A DNA stretch of 20,662 nt. It comes from UBA6624 sp964517115 [NCBI: uncultured bacterium]. GTDB lineage: Bacteria > UBP7 > UBA6624. The DNA is taken from positions 1 through 20,662 of the forward strand of contig CAZFBE010000010.1 of the NCBI GenBank assembly GCA_964517115.1, in the 5' to 3' direction. Made by a program: the position numbers and the translations under genes. The notes beneath the pieces were generated by a model. That model worked only from the letters and a program-made list of their open reading frames with translations. It ran no database searches and was not told where the DNA came from. Positions within the stretch are counted from its first letter, which is position 1; each line of letters begins with the position of its first letter. Shown one piece after another: positions 1 through 7,128 of the stretch.

Positions 1-55
1 CCATGAATTCCTGAACATGACTACAAGTTCTGCATTTGAAATTAAAAAGAGGCAT
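1..55 (-). CDS. FmdB-family zinc-ribbon protein, N-terminal fragment (3' part outside window)
   Basis: Eighteen codons are visible from the ATG at 53-55 before the window ends. They read MPLFNFKCRTCSHVQEFM. The short MP-aromatic start, the F-K-C-x-x-C knuckle and the following H-V are the classic beginning of FmdB-type putative regulatory proteins, which are small zinc-ribbon proteins of unknown exact role. The gene follows hspR on the same strand after a 15-base gap, so it is probably the last or a later gene of the chaperone operon. No clear Shine-Dalgarno precedes it. The start at 55 is preferred because the ATG at 66-68 is in another frame and hits a stop after eight codons. The call rests on very few residues. 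Confidence 0.55.
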   Translation of the reverse strand, partial: MPLFNFKCRTCSHVQEFM

Positions 56-70
56 TATTTTTTTTCATAC

Positions 71-451
71 TTAAATCAAATCCTTGTCTTCATCAAGAAG
101 ATCGAAACCATAGTCCATATATTTGACGATTGCACCCTTCTTGCCCTTCTCATGCTTTTCCTTGTTGATGAGTTCTTTCATGATTGAAACGAACTTCTTC
201 ATCTCCCTCCTCAGTTTCTTTTCCCTTCTCCTCATCTTCAATACAATCTCAACACCGGCCAAATTCACGCCCATGTCTCTTGTCAGTGTAATTATCGCCC
301 TTATGTCATCAACATCAGCATCGCTATACATCCTTGCTCTTCCCTTCCTTTTTGGAATAATCAAGCCTTTAACCTCGTATTTCCTCAATGTCTGGGGATG
401 AATGTTGAGCAATTCAGCAACAACACTTATGGGGTACAGCAAATCATTCAT
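71..451 (-). CDS. hspR: MerR-family heat-shock regulator, HspR-like
   Basis: 126 aa. Residues about 7-75 form a MerR-type winged helix: the sequence around I8[18 protein letters not shown] matches the HspR pattern of a Tyr/Ile-x-I-S-x-x-A recognition helix followed by H-P-Q-T-L-R-x-Y-E, then G-L-I-x-P-x-R and Y-S-D-x-D-V. The stretch [10 protein letters not shown] is also typical of HspR. The C-terminal third is Lys/Glu/Arg-rich and likely helical; there is no Cys-rich metal site. HspR represses chaperone operons at HAIR-type operators and in Streptomyces uses DnaK as co-repressor. Here it is the fourth gene after dnaK, grpE and dnaJ, and its ATG overlaps the dnaJ stop (ATGA), as expected for autoregulation of the operon. 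The target is probably the repeat region upstream of dnaK. Confidence 0.9.
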   Translation of the reverse strand: MNDLLYPISVVAELLNIHPQTLRKYEVKGLIIPKRKGRARMYSDADVDDIRAIITLTRDMGVNLAGVEIVLKMRRREKKLRREMKKFVSIMKELINKEKHEKGKKGAIVKYMDYGFDLLDEDKDLI

Positions 452-1572
452 CTAGGTCTCCTGAACCTGTCTTTAACTTTTGGCAAAAGTGAATTCAATT
501 TCTCTACGAGTATTTTAATGTTGTTATTTATCCTTCCAACGGGATGAGCTCTCAACCTTACCTTTAAATCACCTCGTCCATTTCCTCTCAACCTAGGAAA
601 ACCCTGTCCTCTAACTTTGATAATATCCCCATCTCTTGAAGCGTTTGGAATCTTCAAATTAACATTCCTTCTTCCAGGAAGCGATAAATCCAACTCAATT
701 CCGAGAAAAAGTTCAGGCATGCTTAATATTGCATCAACAATCAAATCATCCTCTTCTCTCAAGAAGAGGCTATCATTTTTTACATTAACAGCAACATAAA
801 GGTCTCCATTGGGTCCACCCTTGACACCAACATGCCCTTTGTGGCTATACCTAATCTTGCTTCCACCTCTTATTCCAGATGGTATCTTTATTGCTATTTT
901 TTCATTTTCAGAGACTCTTCCCTGCCCCCTGCAGGAAGGACAAGGATCGTGAATACGTCCTGAACCCTGACAACTTCCACAAGGAGTCTGGACCCTCATG
1001 AAGCCCATGCTTCTTGTGATATTTCCCGTCCCCTTGCATTTGTTACATGTTTTTGGAGTAGTTTCCGGCTTAATGCCTGAACCGGTACATGTTTCACATC
1101 TTTTATATTTTTTAATCGTTATGTCTTCTTCGATCCCAGATTCCACATCCTCAAAAGACAAATTTTTGCTAAGAACTATATCTTCCCCTCTCCTACCTCG
1201 ACTTCTTCTCCTGGACTGAGATCTTCCAGAAAAACCTCCACCAAAAAAAGTATCGAATATGTCATCAAGACCAAGGTTTGAAAACATATCTCCAAAATCC
1301 TCCATATTGACCCCCGCTTGTGAAGCGGGTCCCCCAGGCTGAAATGCAGCCATTCCATACCTGTCATAAAGATCTTTTTTCTTTGGATCTGAAAGTATTT
1401 GATATGCTTGTGATATTTTTTTGAACCTATCTTCAGCTTCAGCATCACCCGGATTAACATCGGGATGATGTTTTCTAGCAAGATTCCTATAAGCTTTTTT
1501 TAGTTCTTTTTCAGAAGCATTTTTAGAAATGCCTAATCTTTCATAAAGATTTTCACTGTTTATATTTGTCAA
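448..1572 (-). CDS. dnaJ: Chaperone protein DnaJ (Hsp40)
   Basis: 374 aa, the full family length. An N-terminal J domain (about residues 8-72) carries H36-P-D, which stimulates DnaK ATPase. A Gly/Phe-rich linker (about 78-115) is followed by an Arg-rich patch (about 117-129). Four CxxCxGxG zinc repeats lie at about 159-166, 176-183, 198-205 and 211-218, then the substrate-binding C-terminal domains. The start is a TTG at 1570-1572, overlapping the grpE stop as TTGA. A purine-rich Shine-Dalgarno (ggaaaggaaag) lies about seven bases upstream, and the J domain begins where expected from this codon. It delivers unfolded substrates to DnaK in the cytoplasm. The operon order dnaK-grpE-dnaJ-hspR supports dnaJ rather than a cbpA-type co-chaperone, as do the four zinc repeats, which CbpA lacks. 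Confidence 0.97.
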   Translation of the reverse strand: MTNINSENLYERLGISKNASEKELKKAYRNLARKHHPDVNPGDAEAEDRFKKISQAYQILSDPKKKDLYDRYGMAAFQPGGPASQAGVNMEDFGDMFSNLGLDDIFDTFFGGGFSGRSQSRRRSRGRRGEDIVLSKNLSFEDVESGIEEDITIKKYKRCETCTGSGIKPETTPKTCNKCKGTGNITRSMGFMRVQTPCGSCQGSGRIHDPCPSCRGQGRVSENEKIAIKIPSGIRGGSKIRYSHKGHVGVKGGPNGDLYVAVNVKNDSLFLREEDDLIVDAILSMPELFLGIELDLSLPGRRNVNLKIPNASRDGDIIKVRGQGFPRLRGNGRGDLKVRLRAHPVGRINNNIKILVEKLNSLLPKVKDRFRRPR

Positions 1573-2048
1573 TTTGTCTTTCCTTTCCCAAGTTCAACCA
1601 TAGCTGGTCTCAAAAGTTTTCCGTCTATCAAGTAACCCTTTCTGAGAATCTTTGATATTTTTTTCCCTTTCCCTTTCACCGCCTTGTGAAAAGATGGATT
1701 GAAATCAACTGAATCAACCTCCTCAACACCCAGGGTCTTCAATCTATTCAACAGGTCATCCCTTATCATCATTAAACCTTCAGCATCTTCTGAAAATTCT
1801 AGAGCACGTTCTAGAGATTCAACCGAATCAACCAGGGCAAGAGCCCCTTCTGTCTTTCCCTTTCTTAAACTTTCCTGAATTTGAATATCTTTTCTTCTTG
1901 CAAGATTTTCTTCTTCTGCTTTGACTGAAATATATTTCTTCTGAGCATCTTTTGCCAAGTCAAGAGCCCAGGCAAGGGCCTCATCAGTTTTTGCTTTCTT
2001 TATCCACTGATTAATTAAAACTTGAGGTTTTTTAAGGTTATTCTTCAC
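1569..2048 (-). CDS. grpE: GrpE nucleotide-exchange factor of DnaK
   Basis: 159 aa, shorter than the usual 180-200 aa. The N-terminal half is charged and helical, fitting the long paired helix of GrpE. The C-terminal part has the family hallmarks: [12 protein letters not shown], a G-V-E-E-V segment, F-N-P-S-F-H-K-A-V, and [20 protein letters not shown] near the end. GrpE releases ADP from DnaK and acts as a thermosensor in some bacteria. The start is a GTG at 2046-2048, inside the last codons of dnaK (11-base overlap). A GAGGAAG Shine-Dalgarno about nine bases upstream supports it. Its position between dnaK and dnaJ and the tight overlaps imply translational coupling. Confidence 0.92.
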   Translation of the reverse strand: MKNNLKKPQVLINQWIKKAKTDEALAWALDLAKDAQKKYISVKAEEENLARRKDIQIQESLRKGKTEGALALVDSVESLERALEFSEDAEGLMMIRDDLLNRLKTLGVEEVDSVDFNPSFHKAVKGKGKKISKILRKGYLIDGKLLRPAMVELGKGKTN

Positions 2049-3849
2049 CTTCTATAACTTCCTCATCAGATTCATTGCCCACCTCTTCCGAACTTTCTTG
2101 AGAAGCACCTTCTGACCCTGCTTCAGGGGTAACATTTTGCCCAAAAGCCATTCCTGCTTTCTGCAAATCTTCAAGAGCTGTTTTTTTCATTTCGATATCC
2201 TCTAAACTTAAAGCTGATTTTGCACTCTTGATTGCCTCTTCGAGATCCTTAACAGCATCTTCAGGAGCTTTGTCTTTGTTCTCCTCAAGGACAGTCTCAG
2301 TTTGCCAAATTGCTGAATCCAAATTGTTATGGACTTCGACAGATTCTTTTTTCTTCTTGTCCTCTTCTGCATATTTTTCAGCATCTTCGATTTTTTGCTT
2401 CACGTCATCTTCTGTGAGTGAGGTTGAGCCTGTAATTTGTATTTTTTGAGATTTTCCTGTCTTTTTGTCTGTTGCCTCTACGTTCAAGAGACCGTTTGCA
2501 TCAATCTTGAAGGAAACTTCAATTTGAGGAGTCCCTCTTCTTCCTGGCAATATACCCACCAGTTTAAATCTTCCAAGCGTTGCATTGTCATTAGCCATCT
2601 TTCTTTCACCTTGAAGAACATGAATTTCAACCTCTGGCTGATTGTCAGCAGCTGTAGAAAATATTTCCTTATGCTCTGTTGGTACAGGAGAGTTTCTTTT
2701 TATCATTGTTGTCATAACACCTCCCAAGGTTTCTATACCTAAACTCAAAGGAGTAACATCAATCAAAAGAATTTTCTTTTCATCTTCAAACTCCTCACCA
2801 CCCAAGACACCTCCCTGAATTGCTGCTCCAGAAGCAACAACCTCATCAGGATTAACACTTTTTTCAGGAATCTTTCCAAATATTTTTTTACACAAATCCT
2901 GAACTTTCGGTATTCTTGTTGAGCCTCCAACAAGAATAACCTTGTCAATTTCGCTTGAAGAAACACCGGCATCCTTCATTGCATTTTCACAAGGCTTAAT
3001 CAACCTCTTCATAACAACATCAGAGATTTTTTCAAACTCTGCTCTTGTTAATGTTGCCTTAAGGTGAAGGCCTTCATGCAGGTAAGGCAAATTGATTTGA
3101 CTTGATGGTACTGAGCTAAGATCTTTCTTGGATTTTTCAGCAGCTTCAAGAACCCTCGCCCAAGCTGTTGTATCTTTCCTTAGGTCAATCTTATGCTCAG
3201 CATAAAACTTATCTGCTATCCAATCTGCAACAAGATCATCAATATCTGCTCCACCCAGTTTAGTATGTCCATTTGTAGCTTTTACCTCAAATACACCATC
3301 CCCTATTTCAAGAACTGTTATATCAAAAGTCCCCCCACCAAAGTCAAATACTGCAATGGTTTCGTCATTGTTTTTATCTAAACCATATGCAAGAGCTGCA
3401 GCTGTAGGCTCATTAATGATCCTTTCAACTTCCAAACCGGCTATCTCAGCAGCTTGCTTTGTTGCCTTCCTTTGAGCATCATTAAAATATGCTGGAACAG
3501 TAACTACCGCCTTTTTTACTTCAGAACCCAAGTAACTGGAAGCATCTGCCTTGAGTTTCATCAAAACCTTTGCGGAAATATCTTGAGGCGTCAAGTCTTT
3601 TCCATCAACAGTAAACTTTTTTGCACTTCCTATACTCCTTTTTGCGTTTGCAAATGTTCGATCTGGAGCTATTGTCATTGCGGCAACTGCCTGGTCTCCA
3701 ACTAATATTTCTCCGTCTTCTTGAAAAGAAACAACAGAAGGTGTAACTCTCCCACCCTCTGCATTTGGAATAATTTCAGATCTTCCATTTGAAAATACGG
3801 ACATACAAGAATTTGTTGTCCCTAAATCTATACCTATAATTTTTGTCAT
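2038..3849 (-). CDS. dnaK: Chaperone protein DnaK (Hsp70)
   Basis: 603 aa, slightly shorter than typical DnaK (about 610-640). The nucleotide-binding domain has I-I-G-I-D-L-G-T-T-N-S at residues 4-14, the P-A-Y-F-N-D-A-Q-R stretch, I-I-N-E-P-T-A-A-A-L-A-Y-G, the phosphate loop F-D-F-G-G-G-T-F-D and L-V-G-G-S-T-R-I-P. The linker D-V-T-P-L-S-L-G-I-E-T and the substrate-binding domain follow. The tail is acidic (ending in E-E-V-I-E-G-E-E). It binds exposed hydrophobic segments in the cytoplasm with ATP, helped by the downstream grpE and dnaJ products. The ATG at 3847-3849 has a strong AGGAGG five bases upstream. It is the first gene of the operon, with a consensus promoter about 45-70 bases before the start. 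Confidence 0.98.
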   Translation of the reverse strand: MTKIIGIDLGTTNSCMSVFSNGRSEIIPNAEGGRVTPSVVSFQEDGEILVGDQAVAAMTIAPDRTFANAKRSIGSAKKFTVDGKDLTPQDISAKVLMKLKADASSYLGSEVKKAVVTVPAYFNDAQRKATKQAAEIAGLEVERIINEPTAAALAYGLDKNNDETIAVFDFGGGTFDITVLEIGDGVFEVKATNGHTKLGGADIDDLVADWIADKFYAEHKIDLRKDTTAWARVLEAAEKSKKDLSSVPSSQINLPYLHEGLHLKATLTRAEFEKISDVVMKRLIKPCENAMKDAGVSSSEIDKVILVGGSTRIPKVQDLCKKIFGKIPEKSVNPDEVVASGAAIQGGVLGGEEFEDEKKILLIDVTPLSLGIETLGGVMTTMIKRNSPVPTEHKEIFSTAADNQPEVEIHVLQGERKMANDNATLGRFKLVGILPGRRGTPQIEVSFKIDANGLLNVEATDKKTGKSQKIQITGSTSLTEDDVKQKIEDAEKYAEEDKKKKESVEVHNNLDSAIWQTETVLEENKDKAPEDAVKDLEEAIKSAKSALSLEDIEMKKTALEDLQKAGMAFGQNVTPEAGSEGASQESSEEVGNESDEEVIEGEE

Positions 3850-3892
3850 TTTTTCCTCCTAATTTTGTAAATAATACAAATAAAACAACGCA

Positions 3893-3921
3893 ATTATACG
3901 TAATTAGTGTGTATTTGTCAA
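3893..3921 (-). promoter_or_regulatory. Sigma-70-type promoter of the dnaK operon
   Basis: Read on the minus strand, TTGACA (3916-3921) is followed after exactly 17 bases by TATAAT (3893-3898), both perfect matches to the consensus. Transcription should start near 3886, giving an untranslated leader of roughly 37 bases that contains AGGAGG at 3855-3860. A perfect promoter needs strong repression, which fits an HspR-controlled operon. No CIRCE element or sigma-32-type promoter is visible in the gap. Confidence 0.85.
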
Positions 3922-3960
3922 TTTAATTGAGTCTATTAGTATAAATTTAATTGAGTCTAT
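3920..3960. repeat. Two exact 17-bp direct repeats; candidate HspR operator
   Basis: The 17-mer aatttaattgagtctat occurs at 3920-3936 and again at 3944-3960, a period of 24 bases. Each copy contains ATTGAGT (3926-3932 and 3950-3956), one base off the CTTGAGT half-site of the HspR-associated inverted repeat (HAIR, CTTGAGT-N7-ACTCAAG). Unlike HAIR, the two half-sites here point the same way. The promoter-proximal copy overlaps the -35 box of the dnaK promoter by two bases and forms a near-palindrome with it (TCAATT-T-AATTGA at 3919-3931, give or take a base). Binding here could block RNA polymerase. That HspR is the binder is inferred from position and half-site only. Confidence 0.6.
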
Positions 3961-4016
3961 ACATATAAATACAACAAATAAAAAGATTTTTTTTTAGTTT
4001 TAATTAAAATTGGAAC

Positions 4017-4424
4017 ATGAGAAAAATTTTGGTCTTTGGGTCAATGCTCCTTTTAACCCTTCTCTCATTTCTTTCAGATTCAAAAAACGATCAAACAGAA
4101 CATACCAAATATGATGAAAAAAATACATATTCTGAACCTTTTTCAGTAAGGATTGAAGCCAGGAATGACATCGATATAAAAGTTATCAAAGATCGTCAAA
4201 AAATATTTGATGGAATGATTGAAAAAAGAAAAAAAACAGAATTCAAAATCAAAGAATTCATCATCCTAAGAACTAATGATTTTGATGAAATTGACATTTA
4301 CTGGTTGGATTCAAATGAAAATTGGCAAAATATAGAGATACCAGAGTATCCTTTTCAATTAACTCTTACACGCAGTGGGGGTAAAATCATTTCGTTTATA
4401 GATAAGGGGAGCGTTTCAGAATGA
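4017..4424 (+). CDS. Small exported or membrane-anchored protein of unknown function
   Basis: 135 aa. I do not recognise it with confidence. Residues 1-20 (MRKI then a run of L/F/S) form a signal peptide or membrane anchor; there is no lipobox cysteine. A charged, Asn/Lys-rich segment (about 22-40) leads to a beta-rich domain of about 80 residues with alternating hydrophobics, R-I-E-A, I-K-V, a K-I-F-D-G-M-I turn and I-I-L-R-T. The pattern faintly recalls the small C-terminal beta domain of RodZ (DUF4115), but this is only a pattern impression. Its stop overlaps the BamA-like start (ATGA), so it is the first gene of the outer-membrane biogenesis operon and may act in the periplasm. The Shine-Dalgarno is weak (gga). 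The gene is divergent from dnaK. Confidence 0.75.
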   Translation: MRKILVFGSMLLLTLLSFLSDSKNDQTEHTKYDEKNTYSEPFSVRIEARNDIDIKVIKDRQKIFDGMIEKRKKTEFKIKEFIILRTNDFDEIDIYWLDSNENWQNIEIPEYPFQLTLTRSGGKIISFIDKGSVSE

Positions 4425-6154
4425 AAAAAATACTATTATTAGTCTTGCTGTGCATAAACTGCACGATACTTAAAGGAGTTGATGTAACGGAAATAAATTT
4501 TCCAAATGCAAAAAACCTTGAATTAGATTGGCTTTCAAGCGTTTTTGGTGTAAATGTTGGAGATGAATTTTCAACAGCTGCAATAGATCAAGGCCTTGAA
4601 AGACTTTATTCCTCTGGGTTCTTTGTTGAAATACCAACTGCAGAAACTATTGCAAGTGAAGGGAACATTGTCATCAACATTAGATTCAATGAATTCCCCA
4701 TACTTGAATCAATAGTTTTAAAAGGAATAAACTGGCTTGATCCGCTTGAAGTTCTAAATGCAATCACAGTGAAAGAGGGGTTTGTTCTCAATAAAAATCA
4801 ACTTATCGAAAGTTACACCATAATAAGATCCAAGTATGCAGAAAAAGGATACCCTTGGATATTCAATGAGTCAGAAACTCTTGATTGGAACAATAAAACC
4901 CTCACCATAAATTTCATAGAACCAATTTTTAATGATGTAATTTTCGAGGGACTTGCTGAAACAAACGAAGATGCTTTGAGGAGATTTTTATGGATGGAAA
5001 AAGGAGATCCAATAACATATGAAGCAATTCAGTTAGAAATAAAAGACCTCTACGCAACAAAACTTTTTTCATCAATTCCAGAAGTAAGAATAGACCCTCC
5101 TGAAAACGATGATCAATTGCCATATTTTGATATTGTTTATTCTCTGGATGAAGCAGAAAAAACTGCGAACTTGCTATTCGGGGCATTTTATGGAGATCAG
5201 TCTGGTTTAGGAGGCTACATAAGTTATAGAGAAGATAACTTCAAAGGAAATGCTGTTTCTTTAGGCACAATGGTTTCATATGGAGAGAGGGGAAGTTCCT
5301 ACGATGTCTCCTACTCTAATGATAGCTATAAGGACACTAGGCTTTCATTAAGCTCAAGAGTCTTCGATACTGACAGAACAATAATCTTTTATGAAGAACC
5401 TACAGATCCCAGCTACAGCTTTGCAAGCAAGGGTGGAGAGATATCCCTTGGAAAAAGGCTTGACAGGATGAGAAGGCTTAACTTCCAGCTCCATTCAAGC
5501 GAGAATAGCTATGAGCCAGAAGATCCTAATAATATTGTTTGTGATCCAAGTGTTCCAGGTTGTGATGGTGATTTAGCAGAAAAAGGCATTCTTGCAGGAA
5601 GCTTAAACAGCATCACCTTAGGTTACACAAAAGATACAAGATTCAACCCTTTTGACCCAACTGAGGATTCAACATATTGGAATTTATCTTTGGAACATGG
5701 TTTTGATTCTGTTGATTTTTCATACACAAAATACTCTTATGACTTACGGAAATACAAACAATTGAAAAATCCCGAATTTCTACTGGCTGGAAGATACAAA
5801 ATCGGGATAATAGAAGGAGATTCCCCATCAACAAGACGTTTTTGGACTGGGGGAACCTCTTCTGTAAGGGGTTATGACCTTGGAGAAAATAAAGGAAACT
5901 ATCAATCACTGATGAATCTAGAGCTTAGATGGCATCCAGAAGACACCCCATGGTCAGCAGTTCTCTTTGCAGATCATGGATCATCATCAAATGACTCGGG
6001 AAGCCTTTCCTTTGAAAACGCATTGACAAGCTATGGTCTGGGGGTGAGGTTTAGCATTGGTTTTTTTGGGATTGCACCAGTTAGGTTCGACCTGGCTTTC
6101 TCTCCTGATCTAGATGACACAAAATTTCACTTCTCTGTGGGACACATGTTTTAA
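4421..6154 (+). CDS. bamA: Omp85-family outer-membrane assembly protein, BamA-like with about three POTRA domains
   Basis: 577 aa. A signal peptide (about 1-19) is followed by roughly three POTRA-like units (about 22-92, 94-170 and 171-243), each with the F/V-x-G...GD-x-F/I/V-x-x-x-x-I/L pattern. A beta-barrel follows to the C terminus, which ends in F. W476-T-G-G-T-S-S-V-R483-G-Y carries the Omp85 signature V-R-G-(F/Y), whose Arg reaches into the barrel lumen. A loop with two cysteines (C374 and C381) could hold a disulfide. BamA folds outer-membrane proteins. Canonical BamA has five POTRAs and about 800 aa; three POTRAs and this length resemble TamA. The adjacent lpxD and lpxA genes are the classic bamA neighbourhood, so BamA is preferred, with TamA as the alternative. 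AAGGGGAG precedes the ATG. Confidence 0.85.
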   Translation: MKKILLLVLLCINCTILKGVDVTEINFPNAKNLELDWLSSVFGVNVGDEFSTAAIDQGLERLYSSGFFVEIPTAETIASEGNIVINIRFNEFPILESIVLKGINWLDPLEVLNAITVKEGFVLNKNQLIESYTIIRSKYAEKGYPWIFNESETLDWNNKTLTINFIEPIFNDVIFEGLAETNEDALRRFLWMEKGDPITYEAIQLEIKDLYATKLFSSIPEVRIDPPENDDQLPYFDIVYSLDEAEKTANLLFGAFYGDQSGLGGYISYREDNFKGNAVSLGTMVSYGERGSSYDVSYSNDSYKDTRLSLSSRVFDTDRTIIFYEEPTDPSYSFASKGGEISLGKRLDRMRRLNFQLHSSENSYEPEDPNNIVCDPSVPGCDGDLAEKGILAGSLNSITLGYTKDTRFNPFDPTEDSTYWNLSLEHGFDSVDFSYTKYSYDLRKYKQLKNPEFLLAGRYKIGIIEGDSPSTRRFWTGGTSSVRGYDLGENKGNYQSLMNLELRWHPEDTPWSAVLFADHGSSSNDSGSLSFENALTSYGLGVRFSIGFFGIAPVRFDLAFSPDLDDTKFHFSVGHMF

Positions 6155-7128
6155 TGACTTGGAGTTTAAAACAACTTGCAGAAATTTCTAATGGAGAAGT
6201 TGTAGGGGATGGGTCTTCCACAGTTTTTGGCTTGTGTTCTTCTGAGAAACCTATAAAAAACTTTCTAGCATTCTCTTTGACTGAGAAAACATCAAAAAAA
6301 CTTAAAAAAAACGACTGTTACATAATTTCAGAAAACAAACCCTACAAAGGAATACAGCACCCAGATCCAAAAACTCTTTTTGCAAAAATAATGAAAAAAA
6401 TTCAACCGAAATTTGAGAAACCAAATAATCTAATAGATGCAAAATCACATATAAGTAAATCAGCAAAAGTAGGTAAAAACACAAGAGTTGGACCTTTTGT
6501 TTTCATTGGTGAAAATGTGGTAATTGAAGAAGATGTTGAAATTCATGCATTTTCATTCATAGGAAATAATTCAAAAATTGAAAAGGGCTCTCTCTTGATG
6601 CCCCATTCAATCATTATGGATAACTGCGAAATTGGCCAAAAAACTCTTATAGGTCCTGGTTCAGTTATAGGAAATGCTGGTTTCAATATACATCAAAATG
6701 AAGATGGGCTCTTCAGAATGCCCCATATGGGAGGGGTTAACATTGGTAAAAATGTAACAGTTGGCGCACTAAACACAGTTGACTCAGGGTTAATAGATTC
6801 GACAAAAGTAAAAGACAATGTTAAAACTGACTCTCAAGTTCATATAGCTCATAATGTTGAACTTGGAAAAAACTCTTTAATAGCAGCAAAAAGCGGTATA
6901 GCTGGAAGTTCAAAAGTTGGAAAAAACTTCAGGGCTGGAGGAAGAGTTGGCGTTTCAGATCACACCAATATAGGGGAAAATGTCACTGCTGGAGTTGGAA
7001 GTATGATAATTTCAGACATAGAAGACAATGAAACAGTTCTTGGGTATCCCGCAAGAAAGAAAAAAATTACGCTAGCAATATGGGCAAGCCTTAAAAAAAT
7101 TCCAGAATGGCTCAAAAAAAGAAAATGA
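6154..7128 (+). CDS. lpxD: UDP-3-O-(3-hydroxyacyl)glucosamine N-acyltransferase LpxD
   Basis: 324 aa, normal for LpxD. The N-terminal uridine-binding domain (about 1-90) opens with S-L-K-Q-L-A-E-I-S-N-G-E-V-V-G-D-G. A left-handed beta-helix of hexapeptide repeats (I/V-G-x-x repeats, about 95-290) follows, with a C-terminal helix. V229-H-I-A-H233-N-V contains the catalytic His equivalent to E. coli His239. LpxD adds the second 3-hydroxyacyl chain from acyl-ACP in lipid A synthesis, on the cytoplasmic side of the inner membrane. The ATG shares one base with the bamA-like stop (TAATG) and the stop overlaps lpxA (ATGA). In enterobacteria skp and fabZ flank lpxD; both are absent here. Confidence 0.95.
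   Translation: MTWSLKQLAEISNGEVVGDGSSTVFGLCSSEKPIKNFLAFSLTEKTSKKLKKNDCYIISENKPYKGIQHPDPKTLFAKIMKKIQPKFEKPNNLIDAKSHISKSAKVGKNTRVGPFVFIGENVVIEEDVEIHAFSFIGNNSKIEKGSLLMPHSIIMDNCEIGQKTLIGPGSVIGNAGFNIHQNEDGLFRMPHMGGVNIGKNVTVGALNTVDSGLIDSTKVKDNVKTDSQVHIAHNVELGKNSLIAAKSGIAGSSKVGKNFRAGGRVGVSDHTNIGENVTAGVGSMIISDIEDNETVLGYPARKKKITLAIWASLKKIPEWLKKRK

Noticed and set aside
58-68. ATG at 66-68 as the start of the gene after hspR
   Set aside because: It is out of frame with the FmdB-like sequence and reaches a stop after eight codons (MKKNNASF).
123-401. Plus-strand frame of 92 codons over hspR
   Set aside because: Antisense shadow of a clear HspR gene; hydrophobic composition comes from the complementary charged codons.
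3998-4009. TTTTAATTAAAA palindrome before the gene at 4017
   Set aside because: A 12-bp A/T-only palindrome is expected by chance in this composition, and no partner signal is present.
3850-4016. CIRCE element or sigma-32 promoter upstream of dnaK
   Set aside because: Neither the CIRCE inverted repeat nor a sigma-32 type -10 is visible; the consensus sigma-70 promoter with HspR-like half-sites explains the region better.
7107-7124. Upstream ATG as start of lpxA
   Set aside because: It would add M-A-Q-K-K-K before the standard M-I-H-P start and lacks a ribosome site; the 7125 ATG gives the ATGA overlap pattern of this operon.
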